Shown here: positions 50,234 to 59,710 of the stretch, piece after piece | Position numbering within the stretch: position 1 is the first letter of the stretch | Layout: each line of letters opens with the position of its first letter | Assembly: GCF_026626745.1 (NCBI RefSeq) | Contig: NZ_JAPNJW010000002.1 | Coordinates: forward strand, 4,178,151 to 4,242,150 | Length of the DNA stretch: 64,000 nt | Source: Nannocystis sp. RBIL2 | GTDB lineage: Bacteria > Myxococcota_A > Polyangia > Nannocystales > Nannocystaceae | Direction: 5' to 3' | Made by a program: the position numbers and the translations under genes | Notes under the pieces: generated by a model | What the model was told of the DNA's origin: nothing | The model's database searches: none | The model's input: the letters and a program-made list of their open reading frames with translations, nothing else

Positions 50234-50698
50234 ATGGAACCACACACGCCGAATGACACCCGAAACGACGCGCTCGCCGGCCACGAGCTCCTCAGGCGAC
50301 ACTGCCGCGAGGTGCTCCGCCTCGGCCGGCGGGCCACCGAAGACACGGGCGACCGCGCCGCACGCCGGTAACTCGCAGAGGAGATCGGCGTGCTGGTCGC
50401 GGCGATCCGCTCCAACCTCGGCACCGAAGTCGACGCACTGCGGCCGCTGATCGAAGTAGCCGACGCCTGGGACCCCGCTCGCGCGCAACAGCTGGACGGT
50501 TCGCACGCGCACCGCCATGGTGCCGCGGCCGACGCGGAACGCGCGGCGACCGACGGCGCGGACACCGATCAACTCGTGGTCACGGCGCGCCGTCTCGTGC
50601 AAGAGCTGCTGCGCGCGCTCCGCTGGACGGCGCGTGATGTCCTCGGCGAGGAGCTTCTGCGCGACGACGTGGTCATCATCGATCAGGAGAGCGGCTGA
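50234..50698 (+). pseudogene. Helical, hemerythrin-like gene interrupted by an in-frame TAA
   Basis: The frame from the ATG at 50234 gives DALAGHELLRRHCREVLRLG and stops at TAA 50369-50371. The same frame then continues to 50698 with LVAAIRSNLGTEVDALRPLI, QLVVTARRLVQELLRALRWT and a natural end. The His-containing helices resemble a hemerythrin-type four-helix bundle, but the match is weak. A GTG at 50390 with GAGGAG upstream could restart translation as a 102-residue protein. Either the gene is broken by a nonsense change, or two short peptides are made. Confidence 0.5.
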
Positions 50699-50758
50699 GG
50701 CTGCGACAATTCATGGGCAGGTATCGCTCGCGGCGCGCCAAACCCCTGACGGATTGTT

Positions 50759-50784
50759 GATACATGACCCATGGGGCATGTATC
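50759..50784. repeat. Near-perfect 26-bp palindrome
   Basis: The arms GATACATG and CATGTATC enclose CCCATGGG; only one base pair (A50767/G50776) breaks perfect symmetry. It lies in the 235-base gap before the P-type ATPase operon and could be an operator for it. It shares CATG cores with the palindromes at 13381-13402 and 28979-29010. Confidence 0.8.
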
Positions 50785-50933
50785 TGCTCTGCGGTCGCGA
50801 GGCTGGCCGAGGGCGTCGCCGCTGGCGCCCCCGTACCCGCGGACGTGTCCCGCGAAGTAAGGCTGCAGCGGCCGCTCGACGCGATGCTACCGCCGAGCTT
50901 GCGGTCGGCTGCCTTGCCGCCCACAAGAACCTC

Positions 50934-53219
50934 ATGGCACGCGAGCCGGGACATCCGGCGCCCAGAGCGCCCCTTGCGGGTCGGGACCCCGACCAGGGAG
51001 CGTATACCTGCACCAACCATCCGGAGGTGCGCCAGCCGGGCCTGGGGACGTGCCCCAAGTGCGGCATGCCTCTCGAGCCAGTCGGGGCCTCGGCGGCTCT
51101 GCGTCGCCTCGAATGGGTGTGTCCGGTGCATCCGCACATGCTCCGAAGCGAGCCCGGCATCTGTCCCCTCTGCGGCACGGCGCTCGAGCCGCATGGAGTC
51201 CCTCGTACGGGGATCGAAGAGAGTGGCGATCTGCGGGCGATAAAGCGAAGATTATGGGTCGCCGCGCTGCTGACGACCCCGCTGCTCCTCCTCGCCGCCC
51301 TTGACCTCTCGTCGACGCACGGAGCGCTCGCGTGGCCCGGCACGCCGGTGCTCGTCCAGGTGGTGCTGGCGTCGCCGGTGTGCACGTGGGCGGCGTGGCC
51401 CTTTTATGCCCGGACGTCGCTGTCGTGGCGCAGCCGCCGCCTCGATGTCTTCACGCTGGCGGGGCTCGGCGCGGTCGTGGCCTACGGCTACAGCCTGGTC
51501 GCAGCGTTCGTGCCGCAGGTCTTTCCATCGGCGTTCCGGTCCCAGGACGGGCAGGTCGCGGTGCACTTCGCGGCCGCGTCTGTCTTCGTCACCCTCGGGC
51601 TCCTGGGACGGGTGTTGGAGCTGCTCGCCCGCCACCGGCCCGGGGCGGCGGTCCGCAGAATGCTCGACACGGCGGCGCAATCGGCCCGCCGGCTCGCCCA
51701 GGACGGCAGCGAGGAGGAGGTCCCGCTCGAGGTGGTCCGCGTCGGCGATTGTCTGAGGGTCAGGCCCGGCGACAAGGTCCCGGTCGACGGCATCGTGCTC
51801 GAGGGGCACAGCTTCGTCGACGAATCGATAGTGACGGGTGACCCGATTGCCGCCGAAAAGCGCGCGGGAGACTTCGTCATCGGCTCCACTCACAACGGCG
51901 GCGGCGCGCTCGTCGTTCGCGCGGAGCGAGTGGGCGCGGACGTGTTGCTCGCGCGCATCGTGGCCATGGTCGCCGAGGGCCGGCGAACTCGCGCGCCCAT
52001 TCAGCGGCTCGCCGACGTCGTCGCCGCGTACCTCGTGCCGGTCCTGGCGGGCCTGGCGGGCCTGACTCTCCTCGTGTGGGGCGCGTGGGGCCCCGAGCCA
52101 CGAATGGCCTACGCCCTGATCCATGCGACCTCGGTGCTGATCGTCGCCTGTCCGTGCGCGCTCGCACTGGCGACGCCGATGTCGATCATGGTCGCGGCCG
52201 GGCGGGCGGCGACCGCCGGCGTGCTGTTCAAGAACGCCGAGGCGATGGAGATGATGCGGCGCGTCGACACCCTCGTCGTCGACAAGACGGGCACGCTGAC
52301 CGAGGGGAGGCCGAAGCTCGCCGCGATCGTCGCCACGGCGGAGATGGACGAGGCAGGGATCCTGCGGCTCGCTGCGAGCCTCGAGCGCGGCAGCGAGCAC
52401 CCGGGAGCGGCGGCGATCGTCGAGGGGGCAGCATCCCGCCGGCTCGAGCTCGCCGCGGCGGAGCAGCTCACGGCGATACCGGGCGAGGGCGTCACAGGCG
52501 TCGTCGACGGACGTCGCGTCGCGGTCGGCAACCTGACGCTGATGCGCCGCCTCGGCGTCGCGCCTGGATCGAACGTCGAGCACGCCCATACGCTCCGCGC
52601 GGAGGGACACACCGTCATGCTCGTCGCAGTCGACGGGACGATCGTCGGCCTCGTCGATGTCAGCGATCCGATCAAGGCGAGCACGGCGGAGGCGATGGCG
52701 GCGCTGCGCGCCGAGGGCCTCCGCGTGGTGATGATCACCGGCGACGATTGGACGACCGCCGACGTGCTGGCGCGCAAGCTCGGCATCGACGAAGTCATGG
52801 CCGGAGTGGGACCGGATCAGAAGGCAGGCGCGGTCGCCCGACTGCAGGCGCAAGGTCGGCTCGTCGCCGTGGCCGGCGACGGCATCGACGACGCGCCTGC
52901 GCTGGCACGCGCGCAGGTCGGCCTCGCAATGGGTACAGGGGCGGACCTGGCGAGGGACAGCGCGGACATCACGCTGGTCAAGGGCGACCTGCGCGGCGTC
53001 GTGCGTGCGCGTCGGCTCAGTCGGGCGGCGATCGGCAACGTCAAACAGAACTTGATCCTCGCGTCGATCTACAACGCCGCGGCCATCCCGATCGCCGCAG
53101 GCATTCTTCACCCGGCGTTCGGACGCTCGCTCGACCCCGGCGTCGTGCTCGCGGTCATGTTGCTGGGCTCGGTCTCGGTGATCGCCAACGCGCTCCGGCT
53201 GCGTCGGCTGAGGCTGTGA
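50934..53219 (+). CDS. Heavy-metal-transporting P1B-type ATPase
   Basis: A 761-residue copper-type P-ATPase. The N-terminus holds two heavy-metal-binding modules (CTNHPEVRQPGLGTCPKCG and CPVHPHMLRSEPGICPLCG) instead of CxxC ferredoxin-like domains. CPC lies at 406-408 in the transmembrane channel, the phosphorylation Asp450 is in DKTGTLT, and HP is in SEHPGAA. The hinge reads GDGIDDAPA, with Asp652 where the family has Asn. The ATG at 50934 is the nearest start before the metal modules; the upstream frame is noise. It probably exports Cu(I) and is first in an operon with the acyltransferase. Confidence 0.94.
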   Translation: MAREPGHPAPRAPLAGRDPDQGAYTCTNHPEVRQPGLGTCPKCGMPLEPVGASAALRRLEWVCPVHPHMLRSEPGICPLCGTALEPHGVPRTGIEESGDLRAIKRRLWVAALLTTPLLLLAALDLSSTHGALAWPGTPVLVQVVLASPVCTWAAWPFYARTSLSWRSRRLDVFTLAGLGAVVAYGYSLVAAFVPQVFPSAFRSQDGQVAVHFAAASVFVTLGLLGRVLELLARHRPGAAVRRMLDTAAQSARRLAQDGSEEEVPLEVVRVGDCLRVRPGDKVPVDGIVLEGHSFVDESIVTGDPIAAEKRAGDFVIGSTHNGGGALVVRAERVGADVLLARIVAMVAEGRRTRAPIQRLADVVAAYLVPVLAGLAGLTLLVWGAWGPEPRMAYALIHATSVLIVACPCALALATPMSIMVAAGRAATAGVLFKNAEAMEMMRRVDTLVVDKTGTLTEGRPKLAAIVATAEMDEAGILRLAASLERGSEHPGAAAIVEGAASRRLELAAAEQLTAIPGEGVTGVVDGRRVAVGNLTLMRRLGVAPGSNVEHAHTLRAEGHTVMLVAVDGTIVGLVDVSDPIKASTAEAMAALRAEGLRVVMITGDDWTTADVLARKLGIDEVMAGVGPDQKAGAVARLQAQGRLVAVAGDGIDDAPALARAQVGLAMGTGADLARDSADITLVKGDLRGVVRARRLSRAAIGNVKQNLILASIYNAAAIPIAAGILHPAFGRSLDPGVVLAVMLLGSVSVIANALRLRRLRL

Positions 53220-53220
53220 A

Positions 53221-53227
53221 AAGGAGG
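53221..53227 (+). promoter_or_regulatory. Strong ribosome binding site
   Basis: AAGGAGG starts two bases after the P-ATPase stop and six bases before the ATG at 53234. It decides that start over the internal ATG at 53333, which would match the family N-terminus more tightly. Confidence 0.85.
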
Positions 53228-53233
53228 CCCGCC

Positions 53234-54751
53234 ATGCGCCGCCGCCTGACCGCGAGCGAGCGCGCGACACAGGCTCGGCCGCCCGCTGGCGCGCGCAGGA
53301 TTCGCGGCCACACTTCGCCGCGGACGCGTCCGATGCAGCGAATGACCGGACTCGACGCGAGCTTCCTTTATATGGAGTCGCCGTCGGTGTCGATGCACAC
53401 GGTCAACCTCATGCTTTTGGACGTGTCGCAGGTACCGGGCGGCTACTCGTTCGCCCGGATCAGGCGGCTGTTCGAGCGCCGCCTCCACCTGGTCCCCCTG
53501 CTCCGGCGCAGGATCGTGGAGGTCCCGGGCGACCTCTACCATCCGGTGTGGATCGAGGATCCCACGCTCGACCTCTCTCAACACCTGCGACGGACGAAGC
53601 TGGCGCCCCCCGGCGACAGACGCGCCCTCGAGTCCCTGGTCGGCGAGATCCTCTCGACTCACATGAGCCGCGCCCGCCCGCTGTGGGAGATCACCTTCGT
53701 CGAAGGCCTCGAAGGGGACCGGGTGGCGCTCATCTGCAAGGTGCACCACGCGGTCATCGACGGCGCGGCGATGACCACAGTGCTGGAGCGGGTGATGTCC
53801 AGCGATCGGGACGACCACGACGTGGCGCCCCCGACGAGCACGTGGACCGCGGAGCCGCTGCCCGGCGCGCGACAGCTCGTCCTCGACGCGCTCCGCGATC
53901 GCCTGCGGAGCCTGTCCCGGCTGCCACGCCTCCTCGGAAGGACAGCGCGCGCCGGCGTGCAGCTGCTGCAGCGCACGCGCGGCCACAAGCTCTCGCTCCC
54001 CTTTGCCGGGCCCCGGACCGCGTTCAACGCCCCGCTCACGCCGCGACGCAGCTTCGCCACCGTCGACCTGCCGCTCGCGGACATGCTGGCCATCAAGACC
54101 CTGACTGGTTGCACGCTCAACGACGTCGTCCTCGGCGTCGCCGCCGGCGCGCTTCGGCGCTTCATGGATCACCACGGCGAGGTCCATCGACGACCGCTGC
54201 TGGCGAGCGTCCCGGTCGCCACGGGCGGGCTCGAGGACGTGCGCCTCAGCGGAAACAAGGTGTCGAGCCTCCTCGTCTCGCTGCCCACGGATGTCGCCGA
54301 TCCGCTCGTGCGCTTGCGAGAGATCCACGCGCTCACGGAGGCAGCCAAGGACGCCCACGATCACGAGGTCGGCGGCTTGCTCGAGCAATGGAGCGAGTAC
54401 GCGCGCCCCTGGCTGATACAGCTATTCATGAACCAGGTGCTGCCCCGCCTGCCGCGACCGCCGGTGAACCTCGTGATCTCGAACGTGCGCGGGGCGAGGG
54501 AGACACAATACCTCGTCGGCTCCGCGCTCGACAGCGTCTACCTCGGCGGGCCGCTGCTCGAACAGATCGGACTCAATCTGACGGTCTGGAGCTACCGCGA
54601 CACGGTGCATCTCGCCGCGGTCGGTTGCCCCGACACCATCCCCGATCCCCGCCTCCTGCTCGCAGAATGCGAGCACGCGCTCGCCGAGCTCGTCGTCGCG
54701 GTCCAGCGCGCCGGGCCGGCTGGCGGCCGTCACATTCAGTCCCATGAATGA
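53234..54751 (+). CDS. Wax ester synthase/diacylglycerol acyltransferase (WS/DGAT)
   Basis: A 505-residue acyltransferase. The catalytic HHAVIDG has His171-His172 and Asp176; the family opening RMTGLDASFLYMESPSVSMH and the C-terminal PPVNLVISNVRG (NVxG) are present. It esterifies fatty alcohols or diacylglycerol with acyl-CoA to make storage wax esters or triacylglycerol at the membrane face. The start gives an extra 33-residue basic N-terminus. The gene overlaps the next by 8 bases, so it is translated within the same operon. Confidence 0.94.
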   Translation: MRRRLTASERATQARPPAGARRIRGHTSPRTRPMQRMTGLDASFLYMESPSVSMHTVNLMLLDVSQVPGGYSFARIRRLFERRLHLVPLLRRRIVEVPGDLYHPVWIEDPTLDLSQHLRRTKLAPPGDRRALESLVGEILSTHMSRARPLWEITFVEGLEGDRVALICKVHHAVIDGAAMTTVLERVMSSDRDDHDVAPPTSTWTAEPLPGARQLVLDALRDRLRSLSRLPRLLGRTARAGVQLLQRTRGHKLSLPFAGPRTAFNAPLTPRRSFATVDLPLADMLAIKTLTGCTLNDVVLGVAAGALRRFMDHHGEVHRRPLLASVPVATGGLEDVRLSGNKVSSLLVSLPTDVADPLVRLREIHALTEAAKDAHDHEVGGLLEQWSEYARPWLIQLFMNQVLPRLPRPPVNLVISNVRGARETQYLVGSALDSVYLGGPLLEQIGLNLTVWSYRDTVHLAAVGCPDTIPDPRLLLAECEHALAELVVAVQRAGPAGGRHIQSHE

Positions 54752-55832
54752 CGACGAGACAGACGCCGTTCGGCGCGAACAGGCTCGCAGGCTCATCCTG
54801 CTCGCAACGGTGGTGGGCGCGTTCTACCTCTGCTGGTTGATGCTCGAGCCTTTCGTCGACGTGCTCCTGTGGGCAGGGGTGTTGACCTTGACCTTCGAGC
54901 CCGTCCACCGGCGCATCCTCGCGCGCGTGAGGCGGCCCGACCTGAGCGCCGGGTTGTCGACCCTGTTCGTGATCGTCGTGATCGGAGCGCCGATGAGTCT
55001 CGTGACGTGGGCGATCGCCCGCGAGATCGCGCCGGCAGTCGGGATGCTGCAGACAGTGTTCGGGCAGCTCCTCGACCCCGACTCCGAGCTCACCGGACCG
55101 GCGATGCGGTGGTTGGGTCGCCACGTCGACCTCGTGCAGATCCGGCACCAGATCAGCGAACAATTGCGGGCGCTCGGCATGCAGCTCGCCAACCGGACGA
55201 TCGGCGTGCTCGGCAACGTGCTCGGCCTGTTCATTCGGGCGTTGTTCGTCGTATTCGTCACGTACTATCTGTTCCGCGACGGGAGGATGGTGCGCGACGC
55301 GATGGCGAGCGCGATCCCCCTGCACGACCGACAGACCCGCGAGATCCTGCGCCGAATCGGCGAGGTCGTCGGCGCCAGCGTCCACGGCGTGCTCGTCATA
55401 GCGACGCTTCAGGGCGTGCTCGGCGGCCTGGCGTTCGCCGTGCTCGGCGTGCCCTCGGCCATCGTCTGGGGGGTGGCGATGGTCTTCCTGTCGCTCATCC
55501 CGCTCGCCGGCGCGTTCGTGGTCTGGATCCCGGCGGCGATCTACCTCGTCGTGTCCGGCGCGTGGATAAAGGGCATCCTGCTCGCGCTTTGGGGGGTCCT
55601 GGTCATCAGCCTGGTCGACAACTTCCTGCGGCCCCGGCTCGTCGGCAAGCGGGCCAAGCTGCACGAGCTCTTCATCTTCTTCGCGGTGCTCGGCGGATTG
55701 CAAGTGTTCGGGCTGATCGGCCTGGTGCTCGGGCCGGTGGTGCTGGCGATCGCCCTCTCGCTGTTCGAGGCCTTTCGCCACCCCGGAGACGCCGCGGCCG
55801 CTCCCCCGCCGGAGCCGGCTCCGCTGCAATGA
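54744..55832 (+). CDS. AI-2E family transporter (PerM/YdiK-like)
   Basis: A 362-residue membrane protein with about seven spans, and the family segments FVTYYLFRDGRMVRDAMASA, VHGVLVIATLQGVLGGLAFA and DNFLRPRLVGKRAKLHELF. Members act as small-molecule exporters or Na+/H+ antiporters; the AI-2 link is not general. It overlaps the acyltransferase and is followed 24 bases later by the antiporter. Confidence 0.92.
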   Translation: MNDDETDAVRREQARRLILLATVVGAFYLCWLMLEPFVDVLLWAGVLTLTFEPVHRRILARVRRPDLSAGLSTLFVIVVIGAPMSLVTWAIAREIAPAVGMLQTVFGQLLDPDSELTGPAMRWLGRHVDLVQIRHQISEQLRALGMQLANRTIGVLGNVLGLFIRALFVVFVTYYLFRDGRMVRDAMASAIPLHDRQTREILRRIGEVVGASVHGVLVIATLQGVLGGLAFAVLGVPSAIVWGVAMVFLSLIPLAGAFVVWIPAAIYLVVSGAWIKGILLALWGVLVISLVDNFLRPRLVGKRAKLHELFIFFAVLGGLQVFGLIGLVLGPVVLAIALSLFEAFRHPGDAAAAPPPEPAPLQ

Positions 55833-55856
55833 TATCCGTGGTGGCATCACAAGACC

Positions 55857-57917
55857 ATGGCGTCGAGCCTCGCATATACTCTCCAGGTGCTGGGCGTCGT
55901 CCTGGGCACCGCGGCGGTCACGAGCCTGGCCTCGCAACGGTTCGGGCAACCGCCCATATTCGGTCATCTGCTGGCAGGTGTCCTGCTGGGGCCGCACATG
56001 CCTTGGAAGATGATCGCTGGCCCCGGCGGCGACGCCCTCACGCACGCCATGTCCGAATTCGGCGTCATCCTCCTGATGTTCGGCATCGGCATCGAATTCA
56101 ACCTGCGAAAGCTCGCCCGCATCGGCCCGTCGACGGGGATGACGGCGCTGTTCGTCGTCGGGCTGATGGTCTCGGGCGGCTACCTGGTCGGGCGAGCGTT
56201 CGCTTGGACCAGGGTCGAGAGCCTGTTCATCGGCGGGTGCGTCGCCATATCCTCGACGATGTTCGTCGCCAAGGCGTTCGAGGATCAGCGCCTCGGCGGG
56301 GAGTTCACGACGGTCACGGTCGCCATCCTCGTGTTCGAGGATCTCATCGCGATCCTGTTGCTCTCGGTGCTGACGGCGCTCGCCGCGGGCACCGGCCTGG
56401 CCGCGACTCAGTTCGCGCTGACCCTCGGCAAGCTGCTCGGTTTCCTCGTCTTGATGCTCACGGCGGGCCTGCTCGTCGTCCCGCGCTTCCTCCGCCGCGT
56501 CATCGGACAATATCGGGCCGAGTCGACGCTGATCGCCGGGATCGCCATCTGCTTCATTACGACTGCGCTGACGTCGGCCGCGGGCTATTCAGTCGCGCTC
56601 GGCGGGTTCATGGCCGGACTCCTCGTCGCCGAATCGGGGGAGGGCGCCCGCGTCGAGCACGTGGTTCGGCCGCTGCGGGACATCTTCGGCGCGCTGTTCT
56701 TCATCGCGGTCGGCATGTCGATCGACCCGTCGCGAATCGTCGCGCACTGGCTCCCAGTGCTCGCGCTCACCGCCCTCGTGCTCGTCGGGAAGGTCGCCAG
56801 CGTCTCGCTCGGCGCGGTCCTGTTCGGTAATGGAGTGCAAACTTCCGTGCGCGCGGCGATGAGCCTCGCGCAGATCGGCGAATTTTCGTTCATCATCGCC
56901 GGGCTGGGCATCGCCTCCGGAGTCACCCGCGAGTTCATCTTTCCGGTCGTCGTCGGCGTCTCCCTGCTCACGTCCGTGATCACCCCGTGGATGGTGCGGC
57001 GCTCCCAGGACGCCGCCGCGGGGCTCGAGGCGCGCCTGCCCGTCAGGCTGCGCCTCCTGATAGCGATCTACGTGGCGTGGACCCAGCGCCTGTGGTCCGC
57101 CCCGCCGGTGTTCACGGCGAGGGGCCGCCTCGCACGGGACGCGCTGTTTCTGGTGGTCGACGCGGTGTTGTTGGTCACCGTGCTCGCGGCATCGAGCGGG
57201 GTCCGAGATGCGCTCGAGGCCCTCGTGTCCCGCCGCCTCGCGCTTCCGGCGACGCTCGTGCGAGTCGTGTGGATCGCAGCGACGCTGCTGTTCGCCTGCC
57301 TGTTCTTCGTCGGTGTTCTCCGACGCAGCGCCGCACTCGCCCGCACCCTCACGGATGATACCGTGCGCCATCACGAGCTCGGCGCCCCGGAGGACCGGCA
57401 AGCGCCGTGGTCCGCGCTGACCGTCATGATCGAGCTGGCCGTGCTCTTCACCGTCGGCATACCGCTGGTGATCGTCTCCCAGCCGTTCGTCCCCTTCCGT
57501 TCGGGCGTGCTCGTCCTGGTGCTGGTCGTCGCCGTCCTCGCTCACAAGGTGTGGCAGGGCATCACCACGCTCGAGGAACATACCCATGCCGGCGCCGAGC
57601 TCATCGTCCGCATGCTGGCGCGTCAGGGACGCGAGCCCGTCGAGGTCGCCGAGCCACCGCAACCGGCGCGCGATCTGCCCTGCTTGGGACGGATCCGCCT
57701 CGAGGCGGGCAGCATCGTCGCTCGCAATGGGCTCAACCCATTCGACATCACGTCGCGCAGCGGCGCCAGAATCGTCGCAATCGAGCGCGAAGGGGCCGGT
57801 GCTCTCCTACCGCCGCCGCAACAACAGCTCGAGCCCGGCGACGTCCTCGTCGTCCTCGGCCCCGAAGCAGCGCTCGCGGCGGCGCGAACCATCCTCCACG
57901 CCGACCCGGAGCCTTGA
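55857..57917 (+). CDS. CPA2-family cation/proton antiporter with TrkA-C-type domain
   Basis: A 686-residue protein. Residues 1-385 are the twelve-span exchanger (FGHLLAGVLLGPHMPW, FLILMFGIGIEF-type GVILLMFGIGIEFNLRKLA, FEDLIAILLL, SLAQIGEFSFIIAGLG). Additional spans lie at about 430-560, and residues about 600-680 form a RCK C-terminal domain (SIVARNGLNPFDITSRSGAR and LEPGDVLVVLGPEAAL). It resembles KefB/YbaL-type potassium or sodium/proton antiporters but lacks the NAD-binding RCK_N Rossmann part. Last gene of the operon. Confidence 0.92.
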   Translation: MASSLAYTLQVLGVVLGTAAVTSLASQRFGQPPIFGHLLAGVLLGPHMPWKMIAGPGGDALTHAMSEFGVILLMFGIGIEFNLRKLARIGPSTGMTALFVVGLMVSGGYLVGRAFAWTRVESLFIGGCVAISSTMFVAKAFEDQRLGGEFTTVTVAILVFEDLIAILLLSVLTALAAGTGLAATQFALTLGKLLGFLVLMLTAGLLVVPRFLRRVIGQYRAESTLIAGIAICFITTALTSAAGYSVALGGFMAGLLVAESGEGARVEHVVRPLRDIFGALFFIAVGMSIDPSRIVAHWLPVLALTALVLVGKVASVSLGAVLFGNGVQTSVRAAMSLAQIGEFSFIIAGLGIASGVTREFIFPVVVGVSLLTSVITPWMVRRSQDAAAGLEARLPVRLRLLIAIYVAWTQRLWSAPPVFTARGRLARDALFLVVDAVLLVTVLAASSGVRDALEALVSRRLALPATLVRVVWIAATLLFACLFFVGVLRRSAALARTLTDDTVRHHELGAPEDRQAPWSALTVMIELAVLFTVGIPLVIVSQPFVPFRSGVLVLVLVVAVLAHKVWQGITTLEEHTHAGAELIVRMLARQGREPVEVAEPPQPARDLPCLGRIRLEAGSIVARNGLNPFDITSRSGARIVAIEREGAGALLPPPQQQLEPGDVLVVLGPEAALAAARTILHADPEP

Positions 57918-58129
57918 GGCACGCCTGTTCATCGTCGAGCCGTCGCCATTCATCCAACCTCAAGTGCGACAGGTGGGGTTCCTTGTCGCGGCGGCCAGCT
58001 GGCTGGCGGCCTGGCGGCCGGCGCTGCAGGAGTGTCTGGACAGGCTCAGGGCCCCAAATGCGCGACCGCGCGATCTCCCGGTTGTCTCGAAAATTCGTCC
58101 CGATTTCGTCGCGGAATCGAGATTCCGCG

Positions 58130-58366
58130 TCAGTTGGGCCCGAAGCCGGGCTTCTGCTCAGTGGTGGCCGCCGGTGGCCGTTTGGTGGCCATGGCAGCGT
58201 AGAAGGCGGCCGCCTTCTCGGCATGGGTGTCCTCGTCCACGTGGATGTATCGCGCGGTGGTCGACACATGCGCGTGGCGAGCTTGTCCCTGGATGAGGGT
58301 CAAGGGGGCATTGTGCTCGCCCATGACAGACACGCCCGTGTGCTTGAACTTGTGGGGCGACCACAC
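58130..58366 (-). pseudogene. C-terminal remnant of a tyrosine recombinase/integrase
   Basis: Minus-strand reading gives HKFKHTGVSVMGEHNAPLTL and GQARHAHVSTTARYIHVDED, the two final motifs of phage-type integrases (HxLRHT and GHxxxxTTxxYxH with the Tyr nucleophile). The catalytic Arg of the first box is Lys. The core upstream is missing and replaced by the unrelated next gene. Confidence 0.75.
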
Positions 58367-58455
58367 AGGGACCCCGGCGCGCCAAGCGCTGGCTGGTCCA
58401 CACTCTTTGCCTTCTCGGCCTGCTCGCCTTCGGCCTCGCTATCACTTTCCTCTAC

Positions 58456-58866
58456 ATGATCGTCAGCGCCAGCGACAATTCCTTCCACTGGCAATACGCC
58501 CTCCCTTTCTCCACCGGTCTGATCGGCTTCGCCTCTCCACTGGTCCACTGGATCAAGTGGAGCGATGATTGGTTCCGCGAGCACGCGCGCGCCGAGTTCG
58601 CCAACCGCAAGTTCAACGCCGACGCCACCCGAGCCGCCTGGCTGGTCGAACTTCTGCTCGAATGGTCCAAGGAAGGCCGCGAGGCCATGCCCCCGGCCGT
58701 CGTCGAGAGCTTGACAAAGAATCTGTTCACCGAGACGGCGAGCGAGGCGCCCAGCCACGCGTCCGATGTCCTGCAGCGCTTCGTCAGCCGGCTCGCCAAC
58801 GTCCGCGTCGACTCCGCCGGGGTCGAACTAGGGACCACGCGGGCCGCAAAGCCGACGAAGCCGTGA
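58456..58866 (+). CDS. Truncated membrane protein, unknown family
   Basis: 136 residues from the first ATG, but the frame upstream (58381-58455) continues the protein with a clear membrane span, LCLLGLLAFGLAITFLYMIV, and no start codon. The gene has therefore probably lost its 5' end at the junction with the integrase remnant. The visible part has a second span (PFSTGLIGFASPLVHWI) and a cytosolic helical domain (WLVELLLEWSKEGREAMPPA). Function unknown. Confidence 0.5.
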   Translation: MIVSASDNSFHWQYALPFSTGLIGFASPLVHWIKWSDDWFREHARAEFANRKFNADATRAAWLVELLLEWSKEGREAMPPAVVESLTKNLFTETASEAPSHASDVLQRFVSRLANVRVDSAGVELGTTRAAKPTKP

Positions 58867-58896
58867 CGGCCTCAGCCGGCTACGTAGTAACTGCGT

Positions 58897-59310
58897 CTAG
58901 CAGCTACACGCCGACCCGCCGCCGTGGCAAGGTGCGCTCGGCCAGCAGCGCTTCTGAAGTACAGCAAGGGCGAGGCTGACAGCCTCAGGCGTCGCCTCGA
59001 GCTCTTTCGCGATCGTCACATGGCTTGGCATCCTAGCGACCGTTCGGCCGCCCTGGTTCCGGCCTCTCCTCGCAGCCAAGTCCAGCAGGTACCCAGCGAC
59101 GCGCACGGCGACGGAAGGGGTCGCGCGCGGTGACTTCGCCGGTCTCGTCGCGTTGGCGATGTCGTCGACTCGGAGGGCACGCAGTTTCGGAGCCCGGGTG
59201 AGCAGTTCGCGCAGGTCTCCGAGGGTCATGTCACCCTGCTCCCGCAGCAGCGCGAGGATCGACTCGCGACAGCGACGCTCGTACTCCTTCACGATCTCGT
59301 CGACCTTCAT
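58897..59310 (-). CDS. Small protein with possible HTH region
   Basis: 137 residues. The N-terminus MKVDEIVKEYERRCRESILA and DMTLGDLRELLTRAPKLRAL is helical. A later stretch, PSHVTIAKELEATPEAVSLA, looks like a helix-turn-helix. The Cys/Gly-rich last 15 residues look unnatural, so the 3' end may have been replaced. No family was recognised. Confidence 0.45.
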   Translation of the reverse strand: MKVDEIVKEYERRCRESILALLREQGDMTLGDLRELLTRAPKLRALRVDDIANATRPAKSPRATPSVAVRVAGYLLDLAARRGRNQGGRTVARMPSHVTIAKELEATPEAVSLALAVLQKRCWPSAPCHGGGSACSC

Positions 59311-59551
59311 CGCCCAACGCCTATCACGCCCCGGTCGCAGTCACAAGCGTCGGCAAACCACCGCGTCGAGCGCCGGCGCCACGCGAGGGCCGCCCACCAG
59401 TAGGTTTGTGGCCAGCGCCGCGACGTTCGCGGCGAAGCCGGATGATCAACAAGCGCTGGGGTCGCAAGCCGGGGTGACCATTGTGTTGGTGGTTGGAAAC
59501 ACGGGTCGTCCGCTCGTGGACGCTCTCCGCGCGGTGGGCAACCTTTGGGGC

Positions 59552-59710
59552 ATGCGGCCATGGTCCCGGCCTCTCCTCGCCCTCGGTCTAGCGTTCGGCT
59601 GCCAGCCGTCGCAGACCGACACGACGCCCTTCACAACGGCGCCACCGAACCCGGGTATTTCCGACCCGAGCACCAGTTCCTCGGTATCCGTCCGGCGATC
59701 TGCGTCGTGA
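59552..59710 (+). pseudogene. 5' fragment of a lipoprotein gene
   Basis: MRPWSRPLLALGLAFGC is a clean lipoprotein signal, followed by a Thr/Pro/Ser linker (TDTTPFTTAPPNPGISD), the style of the other lipoproteins here. It stops after 52 codons, before any folded domain, at the border of the IS66-like remnant. Confidence 0.55.

Noticed and set aside
51252-53270. Long antisense frame over the P-type ATPase
   Set aside because: Arg/His/Asp-rich shadow of a gene with all P-ATPase motifs. The same reasoning removes 7648-9381, 11414-13093, 41745-43553 and 54573-56510 on the minus strand.
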